From contig JBAOHQ010000008.1 of assembly GCA_037045185.1 (NCBI GenBank), forward strand, positions 783,479-847,478: 64,000 nucleotides of DNA, written 5' to 3'. A model generated the notes under the pieces. The model worked only from the letters and a program-made list of their open reading frames with translations, ran no database searches and had not been told where the DNA came from. Within the stretch, counting starts at the first letter, position 1. Each line of letters starts with the position of its first letter. The position numbers and the translations under genes were made by a program. Shown here in pieces: positions 25,714 through 35,809 of this stretch. The DNA comes from JAKOUY01 sp037045185 (GTDB lineage Bacteria > Actinomycetota > Acidimicrobiia > Acidimicrobiales > Ilumatobacteraceae).

Positions 25714-26603
25714 CAGACGTTCTCGAACGCGCCGGCCCGGCGCATGGCCAGGAGGTAGACGACGATGATCGCCAGCGGCCACAGGGTGAACGCCGCGGCG
25801 AGCGGCTGGTTGGGGGCGAGCAGCGTGCGCTCGACGAGGTTGCCGATCATGATGACCTTGCGCTCGGTCACCACCGCCGGGATGATGTAGTCGCCAAGCG
25901 ACAGCGAGAAGGTGAAGATCGACCCGGCAGCGATGGCCGGGATCAGCATCGGCATGGCGACGCTGGCGAACGTGCGCAGCGGCTTGGCGCCCAGGTCACT
26001 GGACGCCTCGACCAGCGAGTTGGGCAGCCGCTCCATGCCGGTGTACACGGGCAGCAGCATGTACGGCAGCCACAGATAGGTGAGCGACAGGATCACCGCC
26101 AGCCAGCCGAACCCGGGCGACCAGCCAAACGTGCTCTGTAGGAACCCCCCGGCCTGGTCGACGCCGAACTTCGATCCCTGGCGGAGCATCGCCTTCCAGG
26201 CATACGCCTTGACCAGGTACCCGGCCCACAGCGGCAGCAGGAAGGCCACCACCACACCGCGGCGCATCCACCGTGGCAGGAGGCGCGCCACGCAGAACGT
26301 CACCGGCACGGCGATCAACACCGACAGCGCCGTGACGGCGACGGCCGCCCCGAGGCTCTGGCCGACCACCTTGAGGAACTCCGATTGGGTGAACGCCTGA
26401 CGCAGGTTGTCGCCGGTGAACGAGGTCGTCGGGCGTTGGGTCCGCCCGTCGAGCTTGAACAGCGCCACGGCGACGAGGGCGATCAGCGAGCCGACGTACA
26501 CCACCATCAGCCATGCCACCGGCGCGGTCAGCAGCGAGGTCAGCGCCAGCCATCGGCGGGTGAAGGCCCGGCTGACGCGCTTGCCTACCCGGGGCGGCAC
26601 CGA
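25713..26603 (-). CDS. ABC transporter permease, spermidine/putrescine type (PotB-like)
   Basis: I place the start at GTG 26,603 (VSVPPRVGKRVSRAFTRR), after the binding-protein stop at 26,639; about 296 residues. First helix LTSLLTAPVAWLMVVYVGSL, later VVVAFLLPLWAGYLVKAYAW, and the EAA loop in VEASSDLGAKPLRTFASVAM. IIPAVVTERKVIMIGNLVER is a strong PotB signature. It pairs with the next gene as permease dimer. The open frame before 26,603 overlaps the preceding gene and is probably not coding. Confidence 0.88.
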   Translation of the reverse strand, partial: SVPPRVGKRVSRAFTRRWLALTSLLTAPVAWLMVVYVGSLIALVAVALFKLDGRTQRPTTSFTGDNLRQAFTQSEFLKVVGQSLGAAVAVTALSVLIAVPVTFCVARLLPRWMRRGVVVAFLLPLWAGYLVKAYAWKAMLRQGSKFGVDQAGGFLQSTFGWSPGFGWLAVILSLTYLWLPYMLLPVYTGMERLPNSLVEASSDLGAKPLRTFASVAMPMLIPAIAAGSIFTFSLSLGDYIIPAVVTERKVIMIGNLVERTLLAPNQPLAAAFTLWPLAIIVVYLLAMRRAGAFENV

Positions 26604-26638
26604 CACGGGCGCCCCGGGTAGGACTGCTTCGTCCGAGG

Positions 26639-27829
26639 TCAGGCGCGCAGCTTCGTCCAAGCGTTGACCCACTCGGTGTACGCAACGCACTTCACGTCGG
26701 TGCGCCCGTCGAGGCACGCCTCAGTGGCAGTGGTCCAGTACCACACGTCCTTCCAGTAGTCCGTCTCCTCGGCGTGGAAGGTGGCGCAATGGTTCGGATC
26801 GGCCGTCAGCGCACACGAGGCCTTGTTGCTGGGCGCCTCGCCGAAGTACTCGGCGACCTGAGCGTTGGCCCATGGCGATGCGATCCAGTCCATCCACAGC
26901 TTGGCGCAGTTCGGGTTCTTGGCCTTCGACGACAGCATCCACGTGTCCGACCAACCGGTGGCGCCCTCCTTGGGCTTGACGGCGGCGATCTTGGCCCCGT
27001 TGGCCGTCGCCAGGTTGACGATGACCTGCCAGGTCGTTCCGGCCAGCACCGTGCCGCCCTCGAGGGCGGTCTGCTGGTCGGTGTAGACCGACCAGTACTG
27101 GCCGGTGATGCCCTTCTGCTTCTCCAGCAGCGCGATCGCCGCGTCGAACTGCGCCTGGTCCAGGGCGTACGGGTTGGTGATCTTCAGCTCCGGCTTGGTG
27201 GCCATCAGGTACAGCGCTGCATCGGCGATGTAGATCGGGCTGTCGTAGACCGAGATCTCCCCGTCTGCCTCGGTGCCACCGTCGAACATCGGGCTCCACG
27301 AGTCCGGCGCCGCCGGGAACGCCTCGGTGTTGTACACCAGCAGGTTGGCGCCACGACCGTGGGGGATGCCCATCGGCTTGCCGTCGAGGCTGTTCCACTG
27401 CTTGAGCTTGAGGTCGTCGAAGATCCCGGCGTAGCTGGAGAACTCGGCGGGGTTGATCTCCACCACTTCCCCACCGGCGATCAGCCGCTCGGTGGCGTCA
27501 CCGGATGCCGACACGCTGTCGTACTCGCCGCTTTGCATCAGCTGCACCATCTCGTCGGACGAGTTGGCGGTCTTGACGTTCACCGCGCAGCCGGTCAGCT
27601 CGGTGAAGGGCGTGACCCAGGCCTCCTCGGCGTAACCGGCCCAGACGATGATGTTCGCCTGGCCCTCGCCCTGGAGGGCCGGATTCGGCGTCCAGTGGTA
27701 GTCCACGGGACCGGCCGCCGTCCCGGCCGGCGCGGCAGTTCCCGGCGGTGTCGTGGCGGTGGCGGTGGTGGCGGCCCCAATCGCCAACAGCCCGCCAAGG
27801 CCCATGGTTGCCATCACTCTTCGTTGCAT
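26639..27829 (-). CDS. ABC transporter substrate-binding protein, PotD-like
   Basis: 396 residues with a signal peptide (TMGLGGLLAIGAATTATATT) but no lipobox Cys. After it comes QANIIVWAGYAEEAWVTPFT, then GCAVNVKTANSSDEMVQLMQ, AEFSSYAGIFDDLKLKQWNS and MGIPHGRGANLLVYN, the usual polyamine-type binding-protein scaffold. Extra cysteines near the C-terminus (NKASCALTADPNHCATF, EACLDGRTDVKCVAY) may form disulfides. The ligand could be a polyamine or another small cation; not decided. It is first of the permeases and follows the ATPase gene. Confidence 0.88.
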   Translation of the reverse strand: MQRRVMATMGLGGLLAIGAATTATATTPPGTAAPAGTAAGPVDYHWTPNPALQGEGQANIIVWAGYAEEAWVTPFTELTGCAVNVKTANSSDEMVQLMQSGEYDSVSASGDATERLIAGGEVVEINPAEFSSYAGIFDDLKLKQWNSLDGKPMGIPHGRGANLLVYNTEAFPAAPDSWSPMFDGGTEADGEISVYDSPIYIADAALYLMATKPELKITNPYALDQAQFDAAIALLEKQKGITGQYWSVYTDQQTALEGGTVLAGTTWQVIVNLATANGAKIAAVKPKEGATGWSDTWMLSSKAKNPNCAKLWMDWIASPWANAQVAEYFGEAPSNKASCALTADPNHCATFHAEETDYWKDVWYWTTATEACLDGRTDVKCVAYTEWVNAWTKLRA

Positions 27830-27870
27830 GTGTCTCTCCTGGTTGTGCTGATGTGTGTTGGATCGTCGGG

Positions 27871-28930
27871 TCAGTGGGCGACGCGGTACGCCGCGCCGGC
27901 GGGGATGACCACCTCGACCGCGTCGCCGACCTGGCGATGGTCGATGTCATGGCTGGTGTCGGCGAGCGTCAGCACGAACGCCCCGTCGTCGAAGCTCACC
28001 CGGACCCGGCACTCGGCGCCGAGGTACTGGATGTCCTCGACCACCCCGGCCAGGCGAACGTCCGCGGCGGCGGCGTCGGCGCCAAGGCGCACCAACTCGG
28101 GACGAACGGAATGGACGGCGTCGACACCGAAGAGCCGCAGGCTGAGCTCGGGTGACAGCAGGTTGGAGGACCCGACGAACCCGGCGACGAATCGGGTGGC
28201 GGGCGCCCCGTAGATCTCGCGCGGCGTGCCGACCTGCTCGATGCGCCCGTGGTTGAACACCGCGATCCTGCTGCTCATCGACAGGGCCTCGCCCTGGTCG
28301 TGGGTGACGAAGACGAAGGTGATGCCCGACGGCGCGCTGGATGGACTTCAACTCGACCTGCATCTCCTCGCGCAGCTTGAGATCCAGCGCCCCGAGCGGC
28401 TCGTCGAGCAGCAGCACCTTGGGGTGGTTCACCAGCGCCCTGGCCAGGGCGACACGCTGGCGCTGCCCGCCGCTCAACTGCGTGGGCTTGCGGTCGCCGA
28501 ACCCGCCGAGGCGCACGACGTCGAGCATCTCGGCGGCGCGCCGGCGGCGCTCGGCCCTGGCCACTCCCTTGACCCGCAGCCCGTACTCCACGTTGCGCTG
28601 CACCGACATGTGCGGGAACAGGGCGTAGTCCTGGAACACCGTGTTCACGTCGCGGTCGTAGGGCGGCACACGGGTCACGTCCTGTCCCTGCAGCAGCACG
28701 GCGCCGGCGGTGGGCAGTTCGAAGCCGGCGATCATCCGCAGCACCGTGGTCTTGCCGCTTCCGGATGGGCCGAGCAGCGAGAAGAACTCGCCCTCACCGA
28801 TGGAGACATCCACGTTGTCGACCGCGACCACGTCGCCGAACGCCTTGCGCAGCCCGACCAATTGGATCGCCGGCCGGCCCTCGGGCTCGGCGGACGACGG
28901 TGCGAATGTCATGGCGACGAGGTCACCCAC
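27871..28930 (-). CDS. ABC transporter ATP-binding protein, PotA-like, frameshifted
   Basis: The N-terminal frame starts at 28,930 (a second ATG at 28,912 also fits) and carries FSLLGPSGSGKTTVLRMIAG (Walker A), VFQDYALFPHMSVQRNVEYG (Q-loop), QLSGGQRQRVALARALVNHP (signature) and LLLDEPLGALDLKLREEMQ (Walker B). Near 28,330 one base is off, and the gene continues in the frame with DQGEALSMSSRIAVFNHGRI, EQVGTPREIYGAPATRFVAG and a TOBE domain. The H-loop sits at the break (THDQGEAL). Joined length of about 352 is normal. It heads the operon potA-potD-potB-potC on the minus strand. Confidence 0.9.
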
Positions 28931-29010
28931 CAGATATCGACGCTCCCCCAGGTTCGAATCGTTCCGGGAACGCTACTCGCTTCGGCCGCAGACGCTGGCA
29001 AGCTGGAGCG

Positions 29011-29781
29011 ATGCCCAGCGCCGTCCAACTGATCGTCGGCGGTGGGCTGGCCGGTTTGGTCATCGGGCTCACCGGGATGGGGGGCGGCGCGCTGCTCACC
29101 CCGATGCTGGTCCTGCTGTTCAAGGTCGACCCGCTGACGGCCGTGTCCAGCGACCTGGTTGTCAGCCTGGCCATCAAGCCGCTCGGCGCCGCGGTGCACC
29201 GGCGCCACGGCACGATCGACCGCCGCATCGTGATCTGGCTGTGCACTGGTTCGATCCCCGCGGCGTTCCTCGCGGCAGCCGCGCTGGACTGGTTCGACGC
29301 TGATTCGGTGCAGACATCGCTGAAACCGGCGCTGGGCGGGGCCCTGGTCGTCGCCGCCACGGCGATGCTGCTCAAGCCCCTCCTGGCCCGGCGGCGGGAA
29401 GCGCCGGACGTGATCGCCGCCCACCGCCCGGCGGTGCTGGTGGCCATCGGACTCGTCGGCGGGACCGTGGTCGGGCTGACCTCGGTGGGATCGGGATCGC
29501 TGATGATCGTGCTGCTGATGTGGACCTACCCACACCTCACCGGCCCACAGCTGGTGGGCACCGACCTGGCCCAGGCCATCCCCCTGGTTGGCTCGGCCAC
29601 GGTCGCCCACATGATCTTCGGCCACGTCTCGGCCCCGCTGGTGGGCTGGCTCGTCGTGGGCGCGATGCCAGGCGTGCTCGCCGGCAGCCTGATGTCGTCA
29701 CGGGCGCCGGAGCGGGTGATCCGCCCGATCCTGATCGTCGTCCTGGTGGCCAGCGGCCTGAAGTTGTTGAAGGCGATCTAG
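29011..29781 (+). CDS. TauE/SafE-family sulfite/sulfonate-type permease
   Basis: ATG at 29,011; 256 residues, about eight hydrophobic segments. The family's repeat is clear: LAGLVIGLTGMGGGALLTPM at the start and LVGGTVVGLTSVGSGSLMIV in the second half, with KVDPLTAVSSDLVVSLAIKP. These proteins move sulfite, sulfonates or other sulfur compounds. Being first in line before cysH, cysD and cysN on the same strand, it may import the sulfur source or export excess sulfite. Gap to cysH is 74 bases. Divergent from potA. Confidence 0.88.
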   Translation: MPSAVQLIVGGGLAGLVIGLTGMGGGALLTPMLVLLFKVDPLTAVSSDLVVSLAIKPLGAAVHRRHGTIDRRIVIWLCTGSIPAAFLAAAALDWFDADSVQTSLKPALGGALVVAATAMLLKPLLARRREAPDVIAAHRPAVLVAIGLVGGTVVGLTSVGSGSLMIVLLMWTYPHLTGPQLVGTDLAQAIPLVGSATVAHMIFGHVSAPLVGWLVVGAMPGVLAGSLMSSRAPERVIRPILIVVLVASGLKLLKAI

Positions 29782-29855
29782 GCCAGACCTGCGACCGGTC
29801 GACGAATACTCGTACATTCCGATCGATTCAATCGGCCGTAGGCGACGCTCGCCCC

Positions 29856-30551
29856 GTGCCTCCTCCCGTCGCCCTTCGCCGTGCTGCCCCACCCCAACGC
29901 TCCCTTGCCGATCTGGCCGAGCGATCGGCGGCGTTCGAGGCCAGCCCGCCCGGAGAGATCGTCGCCTGGTCCGCCACCACCTTCGGCGACGGTCTGGTGG
30001 TGACGGCCAGCTTCGAGGACGCCGTGCTGATCGACGTCGTCGCCCGCCACGCCGCCGGGACCGAGATCGTGCTGCTCGACACCGGATACCTGTTCGCCGA
30101 GACACTGTGGTACGCGGAGCAGCTCCGCCGGCGCTACGACCTCCTCGTCACGCTGGTCCGCCCCGTGGCCCCCGAACCCGACCAGTGGCAGTACGACAGC
30201 GAGGGCTGCTGCGCGGCCCGCAAGGTGGAGCCCCTGGAGCGGGCGCTCGCCGGGCGAGCGGCGTGGGTCACCGGGATCCGCCGGGCCGACGGCCCGACCC
30301 GGGCCACGGCCCCGATCGTCAGCCGTGACCTCGGCCGTGACCTGATCAAGATCAACCCGCTGGCCACGATGACCGATGCCGGCCTGGCCGCGTACCAGCA
30401 GCGCCACGACCTCCCCCGCCACCCGCTGGCCGACCGCGGGTACCCGTCGATCGGCTGCTGGCCGTGCACCCGGCCGGTGGGCCCCGGCGAGGACCGCCGG
30501 GCTGGGCGCTGGGCGGGCCAGGCCAAGACCGAGTGCGGGCTGCATCGATGA
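29856..30551 (+). CDS. cysH: Assimilatory APS (phosphoadenylyl/adenylyl-sulfate) reductase
   Basis: Start GTG 29,856 is the first in-frame start after the permease; about 231 residues. VVTASFEDAVLIDVVARHAA is the PP-loop, then EIVLLDTGYLFAETLWYAEQ, WVTGIRRADGPTRATAPI, and INPLATMTDAGLAAYQQRHD. The cysteine pairs SEGCCAARK and GCWPCTRPV that hold a [4Fe-4S] cluster identify the APS-type enzyme, and KTECGLH provides the catalytic Cys. It makes sulfite from APS with thioredoxin. ATGA overlap with cysD. Confidence 0.92.
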   Translation: MPPPVALRRAAPPQRSLADLAERSAAFEASPPGEIVAWSATTFGDGLVVTASFEDAVLIDVVARHAAGTEIVLLDTGYLFAETLWYAEQLRRRYDLLVTLVRPVAPEPDQWQYDSEGCCAARKVEPLERALAGRAAWVTGIRRADGPTRATAPIVSRDLGRDLIKINPLATMTDAGLAAYQQRHDLPRHPLADRGYPSIGCWPCTRPVGPGEDRRAGRWAGQAKTECGLHR

Positions 30552-31488
30552 GCCCGCTTGCCGCCGACACCGGCTTCCGGCTGATCGCCGACCCGCACCT
30601 GTCGGGCGCTGGAGGCGACGAGGCCGTCTCGATCATCCGTGAGGTCACCGCCGAGTGCCAGTCACCCGTGCTGCTGTTCAGCGCCGGCAAGGACTCCGCT
30701 GTGCTGTTGCACCTCGCCATGGCCGCCTTCGCCCCGGCTCGCCTGCCCTTCCCCGTGCTGCACATCGACACCGGTCACAACTTCCCCGAAGTCATTGCCT
30801 ACCGGGATCGAACCGTTGCCGCGTTCGGCCTGGAGCTGCTGGTCGCCTCGGTCCAGGACTCGATCGACGCCGGGCGGGTCGTGGACGAGACCGGTCCCGG
30901 CGCCTCGCGCAACCGCCTGCAGTCGGTCACCCTGCTCGACGCCATCGCTCTGCACCGCATCGACGCGGCGTTCGGTGGCGGGCGCCGGGACGAGGACAAG
31001 GCCCGCGGCCAAGGAGCGATTCGTGTCCTTTCGCGACGTGCGTCGGCGCGTGGGAGCCGAGGGCCCAGCGGCCAGAGCCGTGGGGCGTGGTCAACACCGC
31101 CCTCGGCCGCGGCGAGCACCTGCGTGCCTTCCCGCTGTCGAACTGGACCGAACTGGACATCTGGCGGTACATCGACGCCGCAGGCATCGAGCTGCCGTCG
31201 ATCTACTTCTCTCACCGCCGCCCGGTGGTGCGCCGCGCCGGGATGCTGCTGGCCGTTGGCGGACCGGTGCAGTCACTGCCGGGAGAAGCGGTGCTCACCG
31301 AGACCGTGCGCTATCGCACGGTGGGCGACATGAGCTGCACCGGCGCGGTGCTGTCGGAGGCGTCGACGGTGGACGAGATCATCGACGAGGTCGCCGTTGC
31401 CCGGATCACCGAGCGAGGCGCCACCCGCGCCGACGACACGGTCAGTGACTCGGCGATGGAGGACCGCAAGCGCGAGGGGTACTTCTGA
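30548..31488 (+). CDS. cysD: Sulfate adenylyltransferase subunit 2, frameshifted twice
   Basis: ATG 30,548 overlaps the cysH stop. SPVLLFSAGKDSAVLLHLAM is the PP-loop; FPVLHIDTGHNFPEVIAYRD and IDAAFGGGRRDEDKARG follow. Around 31,008 the frame shifts to one reading AKERFVSFRD, and near 31,045 again to one reading WEPRAQRPEPWGVVNT, after which the protein continues normally (FPLSNWTELDIWRYIDAAGI, SEASTVDEIIDEVAVARITE). Joined length of about 313 fits CysD, which makes APS from ATP and sulfate with CysN. Two indels within 40 bases suggest a local read error. Confidence 0.9.
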
Positions 31489-32760
31489 TGGGCTCGATCG
31501 CCGCCGAGCGCGGGGCGCTGCGTGTGGCCGCCGTCGGATCGGTGGACGACGGCAAGTCCACCCTGATCGGCCGCTTGCTGCACGACACCAAGTCGATCCT
31601 CGACGACCAACTCGCCGCCGTCGGGCGGGCCAGCAGACGTCACGGCGACGGCTCGTTCAACCTGGCACTGCTGACCGACGGCCTGCGCGCCGAACGCGAG
31701 CAGGGCATCACCATCGACGTCGCCTACCGCTACGTCACGACCGCGCACCGCTCGCTGATCCTGGCCGACACCCCGGGCCACGTGCAGTACACGCGCAACA
31801 TGGTGACGGGCGCCTCGGTCAGCGACGTCGCCCTCCTGCTGGTGGACGCGCGCAACGGCGTGGTGGAGCAAACCCGCCGTCATGCCTTCGTCGCCGGGTT
31901 GCTGGTCGCTCGCCCATGTGGTCGTGGTGATCAACAAGATGGACCTGGTGGGCTGGGATCAGGCCATTGCCACGCAGATCCACGGGGAGGTCGCCGAACT
32001 GCTGGCGCCGTGGCCCCACCCACCTCAGATCCACGTGGTACCCGTGTCGGCGTTGCACGGCGACAACGTCGTCGAGCGCTCGGCGAACACTCCGTGGCAT
32101 GGCGGGCCATCCCTGCTGGAACTGCTGGAGGGCCTCGACGTGACGCAGGAGCACGAGCACGGTGACTGCCGTCTGCCCGTGCAGTGGGTGATTCGCCCGC
32201 GCACGGCCGAGCATCACGATCATCGAAGCTACGCCGGACGTCTCGACGGTGGCCCGCTGCGCCACGGCGACTCGATCACCGTGCTGCCGGGAGGCCAGTC
32301 GAGCACGGTCGCCGGGATGCACCGCGGCGGCACGCCCGTCGACATCGCCCACCCGGGAGAGTCCATCGCCGTGCTCCTCGCCGACGAGTTGGACGTGGGG
32401 CGTGGCGACGTGCTCGTCGCCGGGTCGGTCCCGACCCTCGGCCGGCGAGTGGTGGCCGACGTGGCGTGGATGGCCGAGCGGCCCATCGCCGCCGGCGAGC
32501 ACATCGTCGTCAAGCATCTCACCCGCCTGGTGAGCGGGCGCATCACGGCCATCCGGCACCGCTGGGATCTGGGCACGCTGCAGCCGGGACCAGCCGACCA
32601 CATCGGGCTGAACGACATCGCCAGGGTGGAGCTGGACCTCGACCAGGCGCTGCCCATCGACGCCGGCAGTGCCTGGTCGTCGGCCGGCCGATTCATCGTC
32701 ATCGATCCGGCGACGCGCACCACGGCCGCCGCCGGGGTGATCCGTGCGGTGCTGGCGTGA
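31488..32760 (+). CDS. cysN: Sulfate adenylyltransferase subunit 1 (GTPase), frameshifted
   Basis: ATG 31,488 overlaps the cysD stop (TGATG). LRVAAVGSVDDGKSTLIGRL is the P-loop; LRAEREQGITIDVAYRYVTT, LILADTPGHVQYTRNMVTGA are switch regions. Near 31,905 one base is off and the reading continues with HVVVVINKMDLVGWDQAI (NKxD), VPVSALHGDNVV and domains 2 and 3. No APS-kinase (CysC) domain follows; the protein ends after about 424 residues. GTP hydrolysis drives APS formation by CysD. APS is used directly by the CysH-type enzyme, so CysC is not needed. Confidence 0.92.
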
Positions 32761-34464
32761 GCATCGAGGACATCAAGGCGGCCAGCCGCGGCCTGCGCGG
32801 CCCCCTGGCCGAGGAGTTGGCCACCGACGACCTGGCCTTCGGTCACGACGCCGCCGTGCTGCTGAAGTTCCACGGGATCTACCAGCAGGACCATCGTGAC
32901 ACCCGCCGCCGCCTGGCCCAGGCACGCCAGCCGCTCGACCACTCGTGCATGGTCAGGGCATCGGTGCCCGGCGGGGTGATCAGTGCCCAGCAGTGGCTGG
33001 CCCTCGACCGCCTGGCCGTGCTGACCGACGGTTCGCTGCGGCTCACCACCCGCCAGGGCGTGCAGTTCCACTTCGTGCCCAAGCGATCGCTGCGCGACAC
33101 GGTGGCGGCGATCAACGCCTGCGATCTCACCACCCTGGCCGCGTGCGGGGACGTGGTGCGCAACATCATGGCCTGCCCGATCCCCGACGAGCGCCAGGAG
33201 ATCCTCCAGCCGGCGCTGTGGGACCTGGTTCGCCGTTTCCGGCCGACCACCCGGGCCTACTGGGAGCTGTGGGTCGACGGTGACCGGGCGGTCAGCGCCG
33301 AGGCCCCGGCCGACGACGAGCACGAGCGGATGTACGGCCCGGTGTACCTGCCACGCAAGTTCAAGATCGCCCTGGGCTGGCCAGGCGACAACTGCGTGGA
33401 CGTTCTGGCCAACGACGTTGGCATCGTGCCGACGATCGAGGGCGGCCGGCACACCGGGTTCACCCTGTTCGCCGGCGGAGGCATGGGGGTGAGCCATGCA
33501 CGGCCCGATGACACGTTCCCGTCCCTGGCACGGGCCGTCGCCTGGGCACCCGTGGGATCGCTGGGCGAGGTGGTGGAGTCGATCGTCATCGTCCACCGTG
33601 ACCACGGTGACCGCGCCGACCGTCAGCGGGCTCGCCTGAAGTACCTGGTGGCCGAGCGCGGTGTGGGCTGGCTGGCCGAGCGGATGGCCGAGACGCTCGG
33701 GCGGGCGGTGGCGCCGCCCAGGCCGATCGCCGCCTGGGCGGCTGGCCACGAGCACCACGGCTGGGCGACCCACGGCGACCACCGAGTGCTGGGCCTCCCG
33801 GTGCCCAACGGTCGGGTGACCGGACACCTCCGTGCGGCGCTCGCCGAGCTGGCGGCAGCGGGAACCGTGAGCGAGTTCCGGGTGACGCCCCGCCAGGACG
33901 TCCTGCTGTGCGGCCTGTCCGACGAACGGCAGGTCGCCGCGGTGCTGGTTGCTCACGGTGTGCCGGTGCCCGGCGAGGTGCGGGCCATCCGCCGCCTGGC
34001 GATCGCCTGCCCGGCGCTGCCCACCTGCGGGCAGGCGCTCGCCGAGGCCGAGCGGGTGATGCCCGATCTGATCTCCGGCAGTGGAGGCCGAGGCGGTGGC
34101 CGCCGGGGTCGGCGATCATCCGATCCGCATCAACATGACCGGGTGCCCGAACGGGTGTGCCCGCCCGTACAACGCCGAGGTCGGCATCGTCGGGCGGACC
34201 AAGCGAACCTACGACGTGCACCTTGGCGGGTCGCCGTTCGGCGACCGCCTCGGCAGCGTTGCCGCGGAGGCGGTCACCCTGGCCGAGATCCCCGGGCTGC
34301 TGGGACGTGCCCTGCGTCGATACGCCGCGCTGCGCAGCGTCGGCGAGTCGTTCGGTGATTTCTGCGACCGGTTCGGCCCGGCCGCTGCCCTCGGCGCCGA
34401 GCCGCCGAGCGCCCAGTCTGCGGTCTGTCCACGCAGCGATCGCAGCGCCGGAGTGGGGTCGTGA
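32757..34464 (+). CDS. Assimilatory nitrite/sulfite reductase hemoprotein, frameshifted
   Basis: GTG 32,757 overlaps the cysN stop. Domains: FHGIYQQDHRDTRRRLAQAR, FMVR-type start (HSCMVRASVPGGVISAQQWL), DGSLRLTTRQGVQFHFVPK, DVVRNIMACPIPDE (first half repeat), YLPRKFKIALGWPGDNCVDV. The siroheme/[4Fe-4S] ligands are IACPALPTCGQALAE (Cx5C) and, after a frameshift near 34,080, TGCPNGCARPYNAEVGIVG (CxxxC). Joined length about 569. Its place after cysHDN and before cobA points to sulfite reduction to sulfide. The electron donor (ferredoxin or NADPH) cannot be told from the sequence. Confidence 0.9.
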
Positions 34465-35207
34465 CGGTCTGGCTGGTGGGGGCCGGACCGGGTGACCCCG
34501 ATCTGCTGACCGTGCGCGCGCCGCCCGGCTGCTCGGCGATGCCGATGTGGTGGTGCACGACGCACTGGTCGGCGATGGTGTGCTGGCCCTGGCGAACCCG
34601 GCGGCGGAACTCATCGACGTGGGCAAGCGACCGGGCCTCCCGGTGCCGCAGGAGACCATTTCGGCGCTGCTCGTCCAACTCGGCCGAAGCGGGCGACGAG
34701 TCGTCCGGCTCAAGGGTGGCGACCCGTTCGTGTTTGGGCGCGGCGGCGAGGAACTGCTGGCACTCGCTGCCGCCGGAGTCGAGTGCGACGTGGTCCCCGG
34801 GGTCAGTTCCAGCTTCGCTGCGGCTGCGCTGGCCGGGGTGCCGGTGACCCATCGCGGCCTGTCGGCATCGGTCACCGTGGTCACCGGGCACCGCCAGCCC
34901 GGTGGCGAGGAACCGGCCTGGGCGCATCTGGCCAAGGTGGGTGGCACCATCGTCGTCATGATGGGCGTCGCCCGCCGGGGGCACATCGCCGATCGACTGA
35001 TGGCAGGCGGTCTCGCCCCCGCCACACCGGTGCTCGCCGTCATCCGAGCGAGCACGCCCACCGAGGAGCGATGGGTCGGTCGCCTGGACGAACTGGCCAC
35101 GTCGCCGATCACCAACCCGGCGACGCTGGTGATCGGCGCGGTGGCGGAGCCTACGGCCGAGCCCTGGCAGGCGGTCGGCGCCGCCGTCGGCCACGCTCAT
35201 CCAGTAG
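34461..35207 (+). CDS. cobA: Uroporphyrinogen-III C-methyltransferase, frameshifted
   Basis: Starts at GTG 34,461 inside the end of the sulfite reductase gene (VWLVGAGPGDPDLLTVRA). Near 34,520 the frame shifts and goes on ADVVVHDALVGDGVLALA, VVRLKGGDPFVFGRGGEELL, CDVVPGVSSSFAAAALAGVP, VTHRGLSASVTVVTGHR and GTIVVMMGVARRGHIADRLM: the SUMT core. It makes precorrin-2, the first step from uroporphyrinogen III to siroheme, the cofactor of the neighbouring reductase. The frame runs open to 35,512, but a family-length end would be the TAG at 35,205-35,207 in the +1 frame, so a second base is probably off. Convergent with the sirC-like gene. Confidence 0.88.
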
Positions 35208-35809
35208 GTGGCTCGGCGGATCGGGCAGCGTCCAGCGGGGCGCCCGCCGACCACAGCTGCTCGATCTGCGCTCGCCAGTCCACGGTCTCGGTACTGCCGC
35301 CCCGGCGGTGGATCGCCTGGCGGCGGGACAGCAGCTCTGCCGCCACGGCCCCGGCGCGGGCCTCGTCGACCCGCGTCGGCGATGCGGTCCCCGCAACCAC
35401 GAGGCGAACGCCGGGGCAGACCCACTGGTGGACACGGACACCACGACCGGCCCGCGGCGCAGCACCGCCGGTAGCAGCGCCGAGCAGTGCTGCGGGTCGT
35501 CGGCGGCATTGACGAGGATCCCGGCGCGCTCGGCGTCGTCGGCCACGGCGGCGTTCACCGTCGGATCGCCCGGTGGCCGCGACCGCGAACAGCGCACCGT
35601 CGAGATCGCCGCGCTCGTACGGACGCTCGACCACCATCGGACCGCGCCGGGCGGACGCGCGCCGCCGCGCGTCGCTCAACGTCCGGAGCCACGACGGTGA
35701 CGACGGCCCCTGCCTCCACCAGCGCGGCGATCTTCCGCGCGGCCACCGCTCCCGCTCCCACGACGACGACGGGCCTGCCACGCAGGTCCAGCATCACCGG
35801 GTAGAGCAT
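35197..35809 (-). CDS. Precorrin-2 dehydrogenase / siroheme synthase N-terminal (SirC/CysG-N-like), frameshifted
   Basis: ATG 35,809 overlaps the smc stop (TGATG). MLYPVMLDLRGRPVVVVGAG, AVAARKIAALVEAGAVVTVV is the Rossmann NAD site. Breaks near 35,665, 35,580 and 35,400 join RGPMVVERPYERGDLDGALF, DPTVNAAVADDAERAGILVN, AADDPQHCSALLPAVLRRGP and LVVAGTASPTRVDEARAGAV. It ends SAGAPLDAARSAEPPTG at 35,197. The enzyme oxidises precorrin-2 to sirohydrochlorin, the step after CobA. Joined length of about 204 is normal for a stand-alone dehydrogenase. It converges on cobA and overlaps its last bases. Confidence 0.8.
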
